A DNA stretch of 44,032 nucleotides from Clostridiales bacterium (GTDB lineage Bacteria; Bacillota; Clostridia; Oscillospirales; JAAYOS01), in NCBI GenBank assembly GCA_012520195.1, contig JAAYOS010000136.1:1-44032 (forward strand), read 5' to 3'. Position 1 is the first letter of the stretch, and every line of letters begins with the position of its first letter. Shown in pieces: positions 16,986 to 24,712 of this stretch. The notes below the pieces were generated by a model that saw only the letters and a list, made by a program, of their open reading frames with translations, did no database searches and was not told where the DNA came from. Position numbers and translations under genes: made by a program.

Positions 16986-18278
16986 TTATCCGACATCACT
17001 GAGCTCATCAGAATCGGGCTCCTCCACGCATTTAATGTCTCCGCCGAGACAGCGCACCTTCTCAACCATATTCTCATAGCCGCGTTCGATATGGTGCACT
17101 CCAATAATCTCCGAAGTGCCGTTGGCGGAAAGTGCAGCAACAACAAGAGCTGCTCCGGCGCGCAAATCGCATGCGCGGATGCGTGCTCCTGAAAAACTCT
17201 CAACGCCTTCTATTACAGCAACCTTCCCGTCGACTTGAACCTTTGCGCCCATCCGCTTCAGCTCTTCGACATATTTGAACCTGTTATCGTAAATCCCCTC
17301 TGTTACTACAGATGTGCCCTCCGCAAGACATAGTGCTGCGGTAGTCTGCGGTTGCATATCTGTGGGGAACCCCGGATAGGGGAGAGTTTTTACGTTCGTC
17401 TTTTGCAGTGGCTTGGTGCGAGACACTAGAAGTGCGTCATCATACTCAGTAAACTCCAACCCAATCTCGTTGAACTTCGCTGTGATGCACTCAAGGTGCT
17501 TAGGAATGACATTCTTTATGAGGACAGTGCCTCCTGCGGCTGCCGTTGCTGCAATATAAGTTCCCGCCTCAATCTGGTCGGGAATGATACTATATGTTCC
17601 GCCGTGGAGTCTATCGACCCCGCGAATTTTTATTACATCGGTACCCGCTCCGGTTATGTTGGCGCCCATAGAGTTAAGGAAGTTCGCGGCATCTACAACA
17701 TGTGGCTCCTTCGCTGCGTTTTCAATAACTGTTAATCCTTCTGCGAGGGACGCCGCTATCATTACGTTTATAGTGGCACCAACTGTGATCACATCAAAGT
17801 AGATATGCGCTCCCTGTAAGCGGCCGTTATTAGCGGTTACGTGGATAAATCCACTCTTCACCTCAACAGTAGCTCCTAGTGCTTCAAATCCCTTTATATG
17901 CTGATCGATCGGCCTTACTCCAAGGTTGCATCCACCGGGCATAGCTACGACCGCATGGCCGAAACGCCCAAGCAGCGCTCCAATGAAATAGTAAGAGCCG
18001 CGAATTTTTCTCATTGCATCGTAAGACGCACTTGTATTAACAACATTTGTAGAATCGATTTCAACAGTGCTGTCATTTACCAATCTTACCCTGGCCCCGA
18101 GTTCGCGCATGATCTCGAGCATAAGGGTAACATCGATAATCTTCGGGATATTCTCGATTCGGGTTACATCCCCGACAAGTGCGGAAGCCGCAATAACCGC
18201 CAGGGCAGCATTCTTTGCCCCGCTTACGGTTACCTCTCCATCTAACGGTCTTCCGCCTTTAATGACGTACTTTATCAC
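16986..18278 (-). CDS. murA: UDP-N-acetylglucosamine 1-carboxyvinyltransferase MurA
   Basis: The first committed enzyme of peptidoglycan synthesis, transferring enolpyruvate from PEP to UDP-GlcNAc. The sequence shows VSGAKNAALAVIAASAL and the catalytic-loop cysteine in MPGGCNLGVRP; Cys is the fosfomycin target, so the protein should be sensitive. The frame is open to an ATG at 18299, but the GTG at 18278 (VIKYVIKGGRPLDGEV) has GGAAGG six to seven bases before it and aligns with the usual MurA start, so I use 18278 (430 residues). It is inserted between yycI and walJ, so wall synthesis and its regulator are side by side. Confidence 0.95.
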   Translation of the reverse strand: MIKYVIKGGRPLDGEVTVSGAKNAALAVIAASALVGDVTRIENIPKIIDVTLMLEIMRELGARVRLVNDSTVEIDSTNVVNTSASYDAMRKIRGSYYFIGALLGRFGHAVVAMPGGCNLGVRPIDQHIKGFEALGATVEVKSGFIHVTANNGRLQGAHIYFDVITVGATINVMIAASLAEGLTVIENAAKEPHVVDAANFLNSMGANITGAGTDVIKIRGVDRLHGGTYSIIPDQIEAGTYIAATAAAGGTVLIKNVIPKHLECITAKFNEIGLEFTEYDDALLVSRTKPLQKTNVKTLPYPGFPTDMQPQTTAALCLAEGTSVVTEGIYDNRFKYVEELKRMGAKVQVDGKVAVIEGVESFSGARIRACDLRAGAALVVAALSANGTSEIIGVHHIERGYENMVEKVRCLGGDIKCVEEPDSDELSDVG

Positions 18279-18425
18279 GTTTGCACCTTCCAGATTCAAT
18301 TATTCTATACATATCTTACACTAGACTTGCTCACCCAAAAAACATCTAATCCCAGTTTTGAAAGGCTTATTACATGTTTCGTGTATATAATTCCCCATAT
18401 AGATGAGAACTAAACAGTGGACTGA

Positions 18426-18450
18426 TAAAAACGGATTAACATAATCCGGC
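18426..18450 (-). terminator. Terminator of the walRK-yycHI operon
   Basis: Perfect seven-base-pair stem CGGATTA / TAATCCG around a three-base loop, followed on minus by TTTTTATC. It lies in the 336-base gap between yycI and murA, so murA-walJ needs its own promoter between about 18290 and 18420; only weak candidates are visible. The remainder of the gap shows nothing coding. Confidence 0.8.
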
Positions 18451-18614
18451 TGTTAAAATTATAGCATATAGCAAATCAAAATCAATCGCTATTTTATAGT
18501 ATTTCCGTTTATATGGCGGTCAAACGCATTTTTTCGTAGATTTTCCGACATTTGCACAATTTGTCATATAATATCTTACGCAGTCCATCTCACCAGATAC
18601 ACCTCACCAATTGG

Positions 18615-19478
18615 CTATCCTGTCTCGCTGTCAGTTCTCGGTAGATCATGCCTATTTATTAGGGTAAGTGAAATGGCGTCTATATAGTAAACACCAAGGT
18701 CAGACACTATCTCCCAGGCCGGGTTAATCCCGGTAAATCCCGGAGCTGTGCTTTCAGCGTAATATCCGAGGGTTGCCCCGGTTATCTCACGGCAGGGTGT
18801 GCCATTCTTGATCATGTTGCTCGCAAATGCGAACAGCGCAGACGCCGCAGATACCGAGGGGGTGGCGTCGCATACAAGCTGAGCGCCGAATATCCGTCCG
18901 CCTCGAATGGCCGCAAGACCTTGTGAGTCAAATACTAACTCATATGTGCGGTTAAAGATTTTCAGGCCATCGATCTGCTGAATTCCGTCAACAGCAAATC
19001 CGTCCGGTAGTTCTGACACAGACAAATAGTCCCCAGAAACATCAAATCCCATTATCTCAAAGACCTCTAGAGCCGCATCGATTCCAGTTCCCTTTACAGG
19101 TACTCTGTCACCATTTCCAAGGCTGACGTCAAACAGCCCGTCACCCGAAAGGCGCGCGTAGCTCTCCCCGGATGTCAACATCAGATTTCCGCCACCCAGT
19201 TCCTCTCTCAAGGGTGAGCCAAGAAGTGTCGAAAACGCTCCGGCTTCAACATCGGGATCCCTCTCGACCTCTAGCATATATATCGGTGATGGCACTACCT
19301 CAAAGATATCCGGGCTTACCTGAACCCCCATCTTCTCAAGGCCGGAGATGGCATTATTCCTCATCTCACGCTCAAATCGATTGTCTTCCATCCTTCTGGA
19401 AGCGTAGACCATCCCAATCAGCAGATTGATTACCAGCAGGAAAACTATCAATATATTCTTTACTTTCGATGAATCCAC
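18615..19478 (-). CDS. yycI: WalRK-associated regulatory membrane protein YycI
   Basis: A 287-residue protein with a single N-terminal membrane anchor (about 7-27, VKNILIVFLLVINLLIGMVY) and an extracytoplasmic domain. In Bacillus, YycI and YycH bind WalK in the membrane and dampen its activity. The assignment rests on topology and position directly after yycH; the ectodomain is divergent, as usual for this family. It is last in the walRKHI unit and followed by a terminator. Confidence 0.82.
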   Translation of the reverse strand: MDSSKVKNILIVFLLVINLLIGMVYASRRMEDNRFEREMRNNAISGLEKMGVQVSPDIFEVVPSPIYMLEVERDPDVEAGAFSTLLGSPLREELGGGNLMLTSGESYARLSGDGLFDVSLGNGDRVPVKGTGIDAALEVFEIMGFDVSGDYLSVSELPDGFAVDGIQQIDGLKIFNRTYELVFDSQGLAAIRGGRIFGAQLVCDATPSVSAASALFAFASNMIKNGTPCREITGATLGYYAESTAPGFTGINPAWEIVSDLGVYYIDAISLTLINRHDLPRTDSETG

Positions 19479-19506
19479 CGCAATCCCTCTCCTCGCACAC
19501 GATAAA

Positions 19507-20835
19507 CTATCTGCTGTACCAACCTATATCCAAGTTCGTTTCTCCCCCGGTGTCTCTCTCTGAATAACAAAGACTACAATTGGCTCCCTTTTTGCCCAAA
19601 ACAATGGCGGTTTTTATGGGCATAGGACGGTATGTGTCATCTTCAAACATAAATGTTCTCAGCTGTATGTGGGAGTACACCAGAACACCGCCCCTAATAC
19701 GAAAGGTTGCAGCGTTTGACAGGCTGGAAAGTATCACGGGAATCCCGTTAAGATTGTAGTCGAAAGCTACAACATACTCATCCTTTGACGCATCATACTC
19801 AAAACGTACAAGACTTATCTCGGCATCGCCCGAAAGAGGGCCTGCAGTCTGCTCGGTGATTATCCTGACTGTCTCGACAATCTCTTCTACCTTAGGTTTT
19901 GAGACGTATATTACCATCTCTCCCGACTTGTCCTCTCCGCTATCCGAATAGACTAAATCTCCACGGCCCGACAGTGTAAGAGTCCTCGCTCTGTCAACGG
20001 CGACTATAGTGTTGTCGCTCTGAGTGTAGCGGGCAGAACTGAGACCCATTCCGAATGCCTTCAGCAGGCTGGTAAAACCACTTTCGTCATACTGCTGCCT
20101 GCTAGAGGAGGCCAATCTGACAGGCTGCCCCTCAAAAAGAAAGAGCTCATCCATGGCATCGGGATCTACAGTTCCATCTTCAAATGTAAAAACACATCCA
20201 TTTGCGCTGTAATCAGTAAGCACATCGGCCAGATCATCGGGATTCAAGGCAGTCTTTGAAAACATGTATCTGTCCTTCGCACCGGAGGTGTAATAAAGTC
20301 CCACAGTTTCACCGTCCACAGCAAGTATTATGTGTTGTGCACTTGACTTAATATGTGAAGACGGCTCATAGTTCTGCCAAATAGCAATAGCGGACATCGG
20401 AATGTCTGCCAGATAGTCATAGTAGATACCAATATGGCCAAGCGCCTGCCGCCACTCTTTTTGAGAGACCTCAACCGGTTCAGACCCTGAGCCGATCGCC
20501 TCACCTACAAGGCGCTTCGTCTTGTCATAGACCTGTGAGACAAGCGTGCTATCGTATTCTGCGCCGTAACGTCCATCAGGGAGTTTTATAGCACAGCGTA
20601 TCGGTCTAGCTGCCTCTTGTGTGTTATGGATACGCCTGGTCTCTACAGTAACTGCACCTGGAATCGAAATATCTATTCCGATATACGACAAAAGTCTGCC
20701 CGTTTTCTCATAGAAATCCCCTGGTAGCATTGAGGGGTCATATACCCATGTTTTTACGGTAAGGACCATCCCGCTAATAATCAATAAAACAATAAGAACG
20801 CTCTTGAAAGCTTCTTTAACTCGCGACATTTGCAT
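19507..20835 (-). CDS. yycH: WalRK-associated regulatory membrane protein YycH
   Basis: A 442-residue protein with an N-terminal membrane anchor (about 11-29) and a long, mainly beta extracytoplasmic domain, the YycH plan. The start overlaps the walK 3' end by 20 bases, showing close coupling. It is expected to form a complex with YycI and WalK and set WalK signalling. Sequence identity to known YycH is likely low; the call relies on position, length and topology. Confidence 0.85.
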   Translation of the reverse strand: MQMSRVKEAFKSVLIVLLIISGMVLTVKTWVYDPSMLPGDFYEKTGRLLSYIGIDISIPGAVTVETRRIHNTQEAARPIRCAIKLPDGRYGAEYDSTLVSQVYDKTKRLVGEAIGSGSEPVEVSQKEWRQALGHIGIYYDYLADIPMSAIAIWQNYEPSSHIKSSAQHIILAVDGETVGLYYTSGAKDRYMFSKTALNPDDLADVLTDYSANGCVFTFEDGTVDPDAMDELFLFEGQPVRLASSSRQQYDESGFTSLLKAFGMGLSSARYTQSDNTIVAVDRARTLTLSGRGDLVYSDSGEDKSGEMVIYVSKPKVEEIVETVRIITEQTAGPLSGDAEISLVRFEYDASKDEYVVAFDYNLNGIPVILSSLSNAATFRIRGGVLVYSHIQLRTFMFEDDTYRPMPIKTAIVLGKKGANCSLCYSERDTGGETNLDIGWYSR

Positions 20836-22624
20836 CTTCTCCCCTGACGGGCAGGACTATAGTAACCGTTGTGCCCTCTCCGTACTTGCTCTCGAGCGCT
20901 ATGCTGCCGCCGTGACGTTCGACGATTTCCTTTGCGATGGCAAGTCCAAGACCGCTGCCGCCAGCTTCACGCGAACGGGCTTTGTCCACCCTGTAGAATC
21001 GCTCAAACAGTCTGCCAAGGTCCTTCTCAGGGATTCCTATACCGGTATCCTTAATTTGAATATTGATATTATCTTCTTCAGTCCAGGCCTTTATAGCAAT
21101 CTCTCCGCCCTCAGGTGTGTACTTTATGGCGTTTGAAAGGATGTTTGTAAGGACCTGTTCTATACGGTCACTGTCGCAGTATATATCAGGCAGGTGTCCC
21201 AGAAACTCCATAGTCATTGTGTGGTTATGTTTTACCGCATCCATATACATTGCCCTGTATACCCGCTCAATGAGTTTGGCAGTCTGTGCTCTGTGTATCC
21301 TGAGGTCGTCACTTCCATAATCAAACCGTGACAGGGTCAGAAGATCCTGCACGATCCGGGTCATTCGGTCGCTCTCTCTTATTATGACATCGAGAAACCT
21401 CTCCTGCGTCTCCCGGTCGATGTCGTCATTCTCTAAAAGCGTCTCGGTATAGCTCTTCACGTTTGTTAGCGGCGTGCGCAATTCATGCGAAACGTTCGCA
21501 ATAAATTCTCTTCTAACGTTTTCTAACCTCGTCTGTTCGGTAATGTCGTGTACAACAGCCATAACTCCGCCCTCACGTTCATTCTCACCGAAGGGGGCAA
21601 TTATCACCTTGAGGGACCTGTCAAGTGACCTATCGGCGGTTGTGTGGCTTGTCTCGAAGTAGTCGGGAGGCTTTATGGCGAGTGCCTCTTCTAAGGGCAG
21701 AAGCTCTCCGAAAAGCTCCTCGTAGGAGGGTTTTGTTTCGGATACATCAGCATCATTCGCTTCGAATAGCCCGATAAGCTGTGCGGCGGCGGTATTCATC
21801 TGAATCATCTCACCGGTGCGGTCAAAAGCACATACTCCGTCTGTCATCCGCAAAAAGAGGGTGTTTAGCTTATTTCGCTCGTTTTCGACAGTCTCCAATG
21901 TGGTCTGAAGTTTTTCAGCCATGTCGTTGAAGGTCTCTGTGAGAACACCAATTTCATCGCCTGAGTGGACCTCAATTCTCTTGGAGAACTCACCCCTTGC
22001 TATGTCGCTTGCGAGGTGTGTAAGACTTTCAATTGGCGTGGTCATGGTCTTTGACAGCAAGAAGCTCAATAGAATGGATATGACCAGCCCGAAAACCAGC
22101 GCCTCAAGTATAATGGTAAATAGCTGTGTCGTCAGCTCCTCCTGACGCTGCTTCAGGTCACGGATATATATTATAAATTCGGGTTCGCTGTTTATGTTTG
22201 ACGTTATTGGAATAGCTATGTCGATATATGAAGCTGTTATTGATCTGCTGTCACCTATTTCTCCGTTTATGGCAGCAAGAATATTCGGGGTAAGATCGAG
22301 GACCTCGTTATCTTCGTCCGAACCCGCTAGACGCATTCCCGATTTCGCGTCAAGTATGTAGTAGTTCCTGTTATTCGGGTCTATTCCAAGATTACCACTA
22401 TATGCATCAAGAACCTTACTTAAGCCGTCAGCACCGTCAGCTACAGCTATCCTAAGCCGGGAGACAAACTCCTCGTTCTGAAACATTGAAACCATCTGAT
22501 CTGAAAACTCATCCAGATGGTACACCGCGACATTACTTATAAGGAATGTCCCCACAACTGCCATAATCGATATCATGAGCAGCGTCATGATAAGTACAAG
22601 CTTCAGATATAGACTTCGGAACAT
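20816..22624 (-). CDS. walK: Sensor histidine kinase WalK
   Basis: A 602-residue kinase: TM1 (about 9-31), extracytoplasmic sensor (32-165), TM2 (166-191), HAMP (190-242), PAS (about 252-366), HisKA with phospho-acceptor H380 in NVSHELRTPLTN, and HATPase_c with VLTNILSNAIKYTPEGG, DTGIGIP and GSGLGLAI. WalK monitors cell-wall or lipid II status and phosphorylates WalR. The intact extracytoplasmic PAS-like sensor plus cytoplasmic PAS matches Bacillus WalK rather than the streptococcal form without ectodomain. It begins three bases after walR. Confidence 0.96.
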   Translation of the reverse strand: MFRSLYLKLVLIMTLLMISIMAVVGTFLISNVAVYHLDEFSDQMVSMFQNEEFVSRLRIAVADGADGLSKVLDAYSGNLGIDPNNRNYYILDAKSGMRLAGSDEDNEVLDLTPNILAAINGEIGDSRSITASYIDIAIPITSNINSEPEFIIYIRDLKQRQEELTTQLFTIILEALVFGLVISILLSFLLSKTMTTPIESLTHLASDIARGEFSKRIEVHSGDEIGVLTETFNDMAEKLQTTLETVENERNKLNTLFLRMTDGVCAFDRTGEMIQMNTAAAQLIGLFEANDADVSETKPSYEELFGELLPLEEALAIKPPDYFETSHTTADRSLDRSLKVIIAPFGENEREGGVMAVVHDITEQTRLENVRREFIANVSHELRTPLTNVKSYTETLLENDDIDRETQERFLDVIIRESDRMTRIVQDLLTLSRFDYGSDDLRIHRAQTAKLIERVYRAMYMDAVKHNHTMTMEFLGHLPDIYCDSDRIEQVLTNILSNAIKYTPEGGEIAIKAWTEEDNINIQIKDTGIGIPEKDLGRLFERFYRVDKARSREAGGSGLGLAIAKEIVERHGGSIALESKYGEGTTVTIVLPVRGEDANVAS

Positions 22625-22627
22625 GTA

Positions 22628-23332
22628 TTATGCCTCCGTAAAGAAATATCCGGCGCCGCGTCTTGTTACTATGTATACCGGATTTGCCGGGTCATCCTCC
22701 ACCTTTTCACGGAGCCTACGTATGGTCACATCCACTGTACGTATATCTCCGTAGTACTCATAGTTCCAGACTTTTTCCATCAGTTCCTCCCTGCTGAACA
22801 CCTTGTTTGGTGAAGAGGCGAGAAACCTCAGAAGCTCGAACTCTCTCTGTGTCAAGTCTACGGGCTCATTGTTTTTTAGGACCTCAAGCCTATTTAGGTC
22901 GATGATAAGATTTCCTGCTACGATCCTTTCGCCGTTGGCGACAGGCGCACTTGCGCTCTCATCCATTTTGCTGCGGCGGATATTCGCTTTGATCCGCGCC
23001 AGAAGCTCACGCATTGAGAAGGGTTTTGTTATGTAGTCGTCGGCACCGATTTCCAGACCCATCACCTTATCCGACTCCTCTTCTCTTGCAGTGAGCATGA
23101 TTACAGGCGTTGAGCGGCCTTCTTCACGTAGCTTTCTGCATACCTCGAACCCATCTAGCTTTGGAAGCATTACATCCAAAAGAATTAAATCGGGGTTTAC
23201 GGTCTTTGCCATCGCAAGGCCGGTCTCACCGTCCATTGCCTCTATGGTATCGTATCCTTCCCGTTTCAGATTAAAGCTCAATATATCTAATATCGACTTC
23301 TCGTCTTCAACGATAAGTAACTTCTTGTCCAT
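22628..23332 (-). CDS. walR: OmpR-family response regulator WalR
   Basis: A 234-residue regulator. The receiver domain has DD/E at the start (VEDEK), phospho-acceptor D53 in LLDVMLPKLDGF and T/K (MLTAREEE, DYITKPF). The C-terminal OmpR-type winged helix has LTQREFELLRFLASSPNKVFSREEL and RTVDVTIRRLREKVE. WalR is generally essential in low-GC Gram-positives, controlling autolysins and wall metabolism. It leads the walRK-yycHI operon and has a visible promoter just upstream. Confidence 0.97.
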   Translation of the reverse strand: MDKKLLIVEDEKSILDILSFNLKREGYDTIEAMDGETGLAMAKTVNPDLILLDVMLPKLDGFEVCRKLREEGRSTPVIMLTAREEESDKVMGLEIGADDYITKPFSMRELLARIKANIRRSKMDESASAPVANGERIVAGNLIIDLNRLEVLKNNEPVDLTQREFELLRFLASSPNKVFSREELMEKVWNYEYYGDIRTVDVTIRRLREKVEDDPANPVYIVTRRGAGYFFTEA

Positions 23333-23374
23333 TTAATCCCTCCGAATTGTGTTCCGTTTGAGCCGTTCTCCCCC

Positions 23375-23402
23375 ATTATATCATATAAAGCGAAAGTAAA
23401 CA
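23375..23402 (-). promoter_or_regulatory. walR operon promoter with extended -10
   Basis: Minus-strand TGATATAAT forms an extended -10 (TATAAT at 23380-23375). A poor -35 (TGTTTA, 23402-23397) lies 16 bases away. About 40 bases separate the -10 and the walR start. A perfect 19-base palindrome lies roughly 65 bases farther upstream. Confidence 0.6.
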
Positions 23403-23415
23403 TTCTTTTTTAAAC

Positions 23416-23458
23416 AAAAAAATGCCCCACCGTTGTATGTCCCGGCAAGGCCTGGCAT
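23416..23458 (-). terminator. Terminator downstream of agrDB
   Basis: Minus-strand ATGCC, CC and CCG pair with CGG, GG and GGCAT, with small bulges, followed directly by seven T. It ends the agrDB transcript just before the walR promoter, leaving an agrB 3' trailer of about 345 bases. Confidence 0.55.
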
Positions 23459-23464
23459 AGTGAT

Positions 23465-23483
23465 AAATACTAAATTAGTATTT
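23465..23483. repeat. Perfect 19-base palindrome upstream of walR
   Basis: AAATACTAA-A-TTAGTATTT, nine-base arms around a single A. It is too tight for an RNA hairpin, so it reads like a dimeric DNA-binding site. It lies between the walR promoter and agrB. Confidence 0.7.
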
Positions 23484-23567
23484 TGCATAGGCACACATCC
23501 CCTGTACCTTAACGTATATATACTGCTCCCTAATAGAAATATATATACGCATGCTTTTTAATATATT

Positions 23568-23709
23568 CTCTTCCCTTTGATAAGTATACTTTTAATATAT
23601 ATTCTCTTCCCTTTGATATATATTCCTTCAAGTAAACACACTTTTTATGATTTTACCTTTTATATGTATGAATGCTCTTCCCTTTTATATGTTTTCTCTT
23701 TCCTTTATA
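23568..23709 (-). repeat. Five imperfect copies of TATAAAAGGGAAGAG
   Basis: Read on minus, related blocks occur at plus coordinates 23568-23582 and 23604-23618 (TATCAAAGGGAAGAG, within near-identical 28-base units), 23651-23664 (TATAAAAGGTAAAA), 23675-23689 (TATAAAAGGGAAGAG) and 23696-23709 (TATAAAGGAAAGAG). Start-to-start spacing is 36, 47, 24 and 21 bases. The 471-base gap between agrB and walR is otherwise A+T-rich and non-coding. Confidence 0.65.
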
Positions 23710-23803
23710 AATATATATGTATTTCTGATTATTTATTTATGTTTGTTTTTCCTGATGAATCTGCAGCTGCAATTACATATGATTTTCTAGCTCTCGTATG
23801 GTT

Positions 23804-24400
23804 TCAACTTTTTCTTCTGATGTTTACAATGCGGCTTAGCAGAGCGAACAACATAGACACTGCTGTTACTGCTTGGGCCATTGAAATTATTAGAGCGGCA
23901 CGCTCTTGCCCTAATACCAGCAATCCTGCAAAAGCTAATAGCTCGACTGCCAATACTCTTAGACTCTTCTTGCGATAGACTTTTCTTTCAACCTCATCTA
24001 TGGGTCTGTTCTTATCTTCAACCGGAGAAAGCAAGATAACCACTAGCGATGAGAACGCAACAAATGCCAGCGAGATTATTAAATAGCCGCTTTCGGGGAT
24101 CACTCTAATACAGAGGACAAAAATAAGCATTATTGCCATCGACAGGATGTAACACCCGAGATGTGACTCCATGTGGTGTCCACCGCTGTATGTCCGGATG
24201 GGAAAGAACACTGCGAAGAACAGTAAACCTTCAAGTAGCATTCCAAACACAGAGAAGATTACAACCGATGACAGGAAGTTAATAAGCAGAGCTGCAACAA
24301 CTTCTATGCCATATTCATAAACTTCGCGGTCCTCCTCCTTGACTAAGCCGGAGGAAATCATCTCCAATGTCAACTTTGTCGACAAGCGTTTGAGCAGCAT
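23804..24400 (-). CDS. agrB: AgrB-type peptidase/processing membrane protein
   Basis: A 198-residue membrane protein with several hydrophobic helices (about 34-67, 80-98, 101-122, 151-192). The AgrB catalytic block reads RTYSGGHHMESHLGC: R69, GG 73-74, H76 and C83. His and Cys are seven residues apart, as in staphylococcal AgrB (H77, C84). AgrB removes the C-terminal tail of AgrD and forms the thiolactone. The gene starts at the A of the agrD stop (TAATG), so both are translated together. Length matches the family. Confidence 0.93.
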   Translation of the reverse strand: MLLKRLSTKLTLEMISSGLVKEEDREVYEYGIEVVAALLINFLSSVVIFSVFGMLLEGLLFFAVFFPIRTYSGGHHMESHLGCYILSMAIMLIFVLCIRVIPESGYLIISLAFVAFSSLVVILLSPVEDKNRPIDEVERKVYRKKSLRVLAVELLAFAGLLVLGQERAALIISMAQAVTAVSMLFALLSRIVNIRRKS

Positions 24401-24540
24401 TAGAACTTCCTGAACTTCTTAAGGCCTTCCGGTGCTTTTGGTTGGTTCCAAATGAAGAGACATGGCCACCCAGCCATAACTGTTACTGCAGCAAACATTA
24501 CTGTTGAAAGTGCGGTTAAAATCCTAGTTCCTTTTTTCAT
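24400..24540 (-). CDS. agrD: AgrD-like autoinducing peptide precursor
   Basis: A 46-residue ORF with RBS GGAAAGGAAGG close to its ATG. It has a basic start (MKKGTR), an amphipathic hydrophobic leader (about 7-23), a core GWPCLFIW, and a charged tail NQPKAPEGLKKFRKF with the P-E-x-L pattern typical of AgrD tails. C27 and W31 would define a five-residue thiolactone ring C-L-F-I-W, resembling C-D-F-I-M of S. aureus AIP-I in its central F-I. The stop overlaps the agrB start. Ring boundary and exocyclic length are inferred from the family; they are not observed. Confidence 0.88.
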   Translation of the reverse strand: MKKGTRILTALSTVMFAAVTVMAGWPCLFIWNQPKAPEGLKKFRKF

Positions 24541-24629
24541 TTTTACCTTCCTTTCCAATTAGCAGCGCACAGATTCCAGTAATCGCAAATATTTTTTTAC
24601 CACAACTGAACTCATTTGTACAGAGAAAG

Positions 24630-24670
24630 CGCAAAACTCGTCGTTTTTCTGCAGTACTTAGTACTTTGCG
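24630..24670. repeat. Nested palindromes in the agrC-agrD gap
   Basis: AGTACTTAGTACT (24653-24665) is a perfect palindrome around one T. CGCAAA (24630-24635) and TTTGCG (24665-24670) form an outer inverted repeat. They lie in the 172-base gap before agrDB, where a promoter or operator is expected. No clean -35/-10 pair is obvious; a TATTAT at about 24679-24684 on the minus strand is a possible -10. Confidence 0.6.
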
Positions 24671-24712
24671 TGGTAAATAATACTTTTATATGTAATTAAT
24701 TATTTGGAAGTA

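Noticed and set aside
23381-23488. 35-residue minus-strand frame upstream of walR
   Set aside because: It runs through a palindrome, the candidate agrDB terminator and the walR -10, so it is most likely a chance frame despite a weak AGGGG upstream.
23568-23709. CRISPR-like array
   Set aside because: Repeat units are short, imperfect and unevenly spaced, and no cas genes are present.
23577-23978. Plus-strand frame across the A/T-rich repeats and agrB end
   Set aside because: Hydrophobic translation arises from A/T-rich DNA and the opposite strand of agrB; no RBS.
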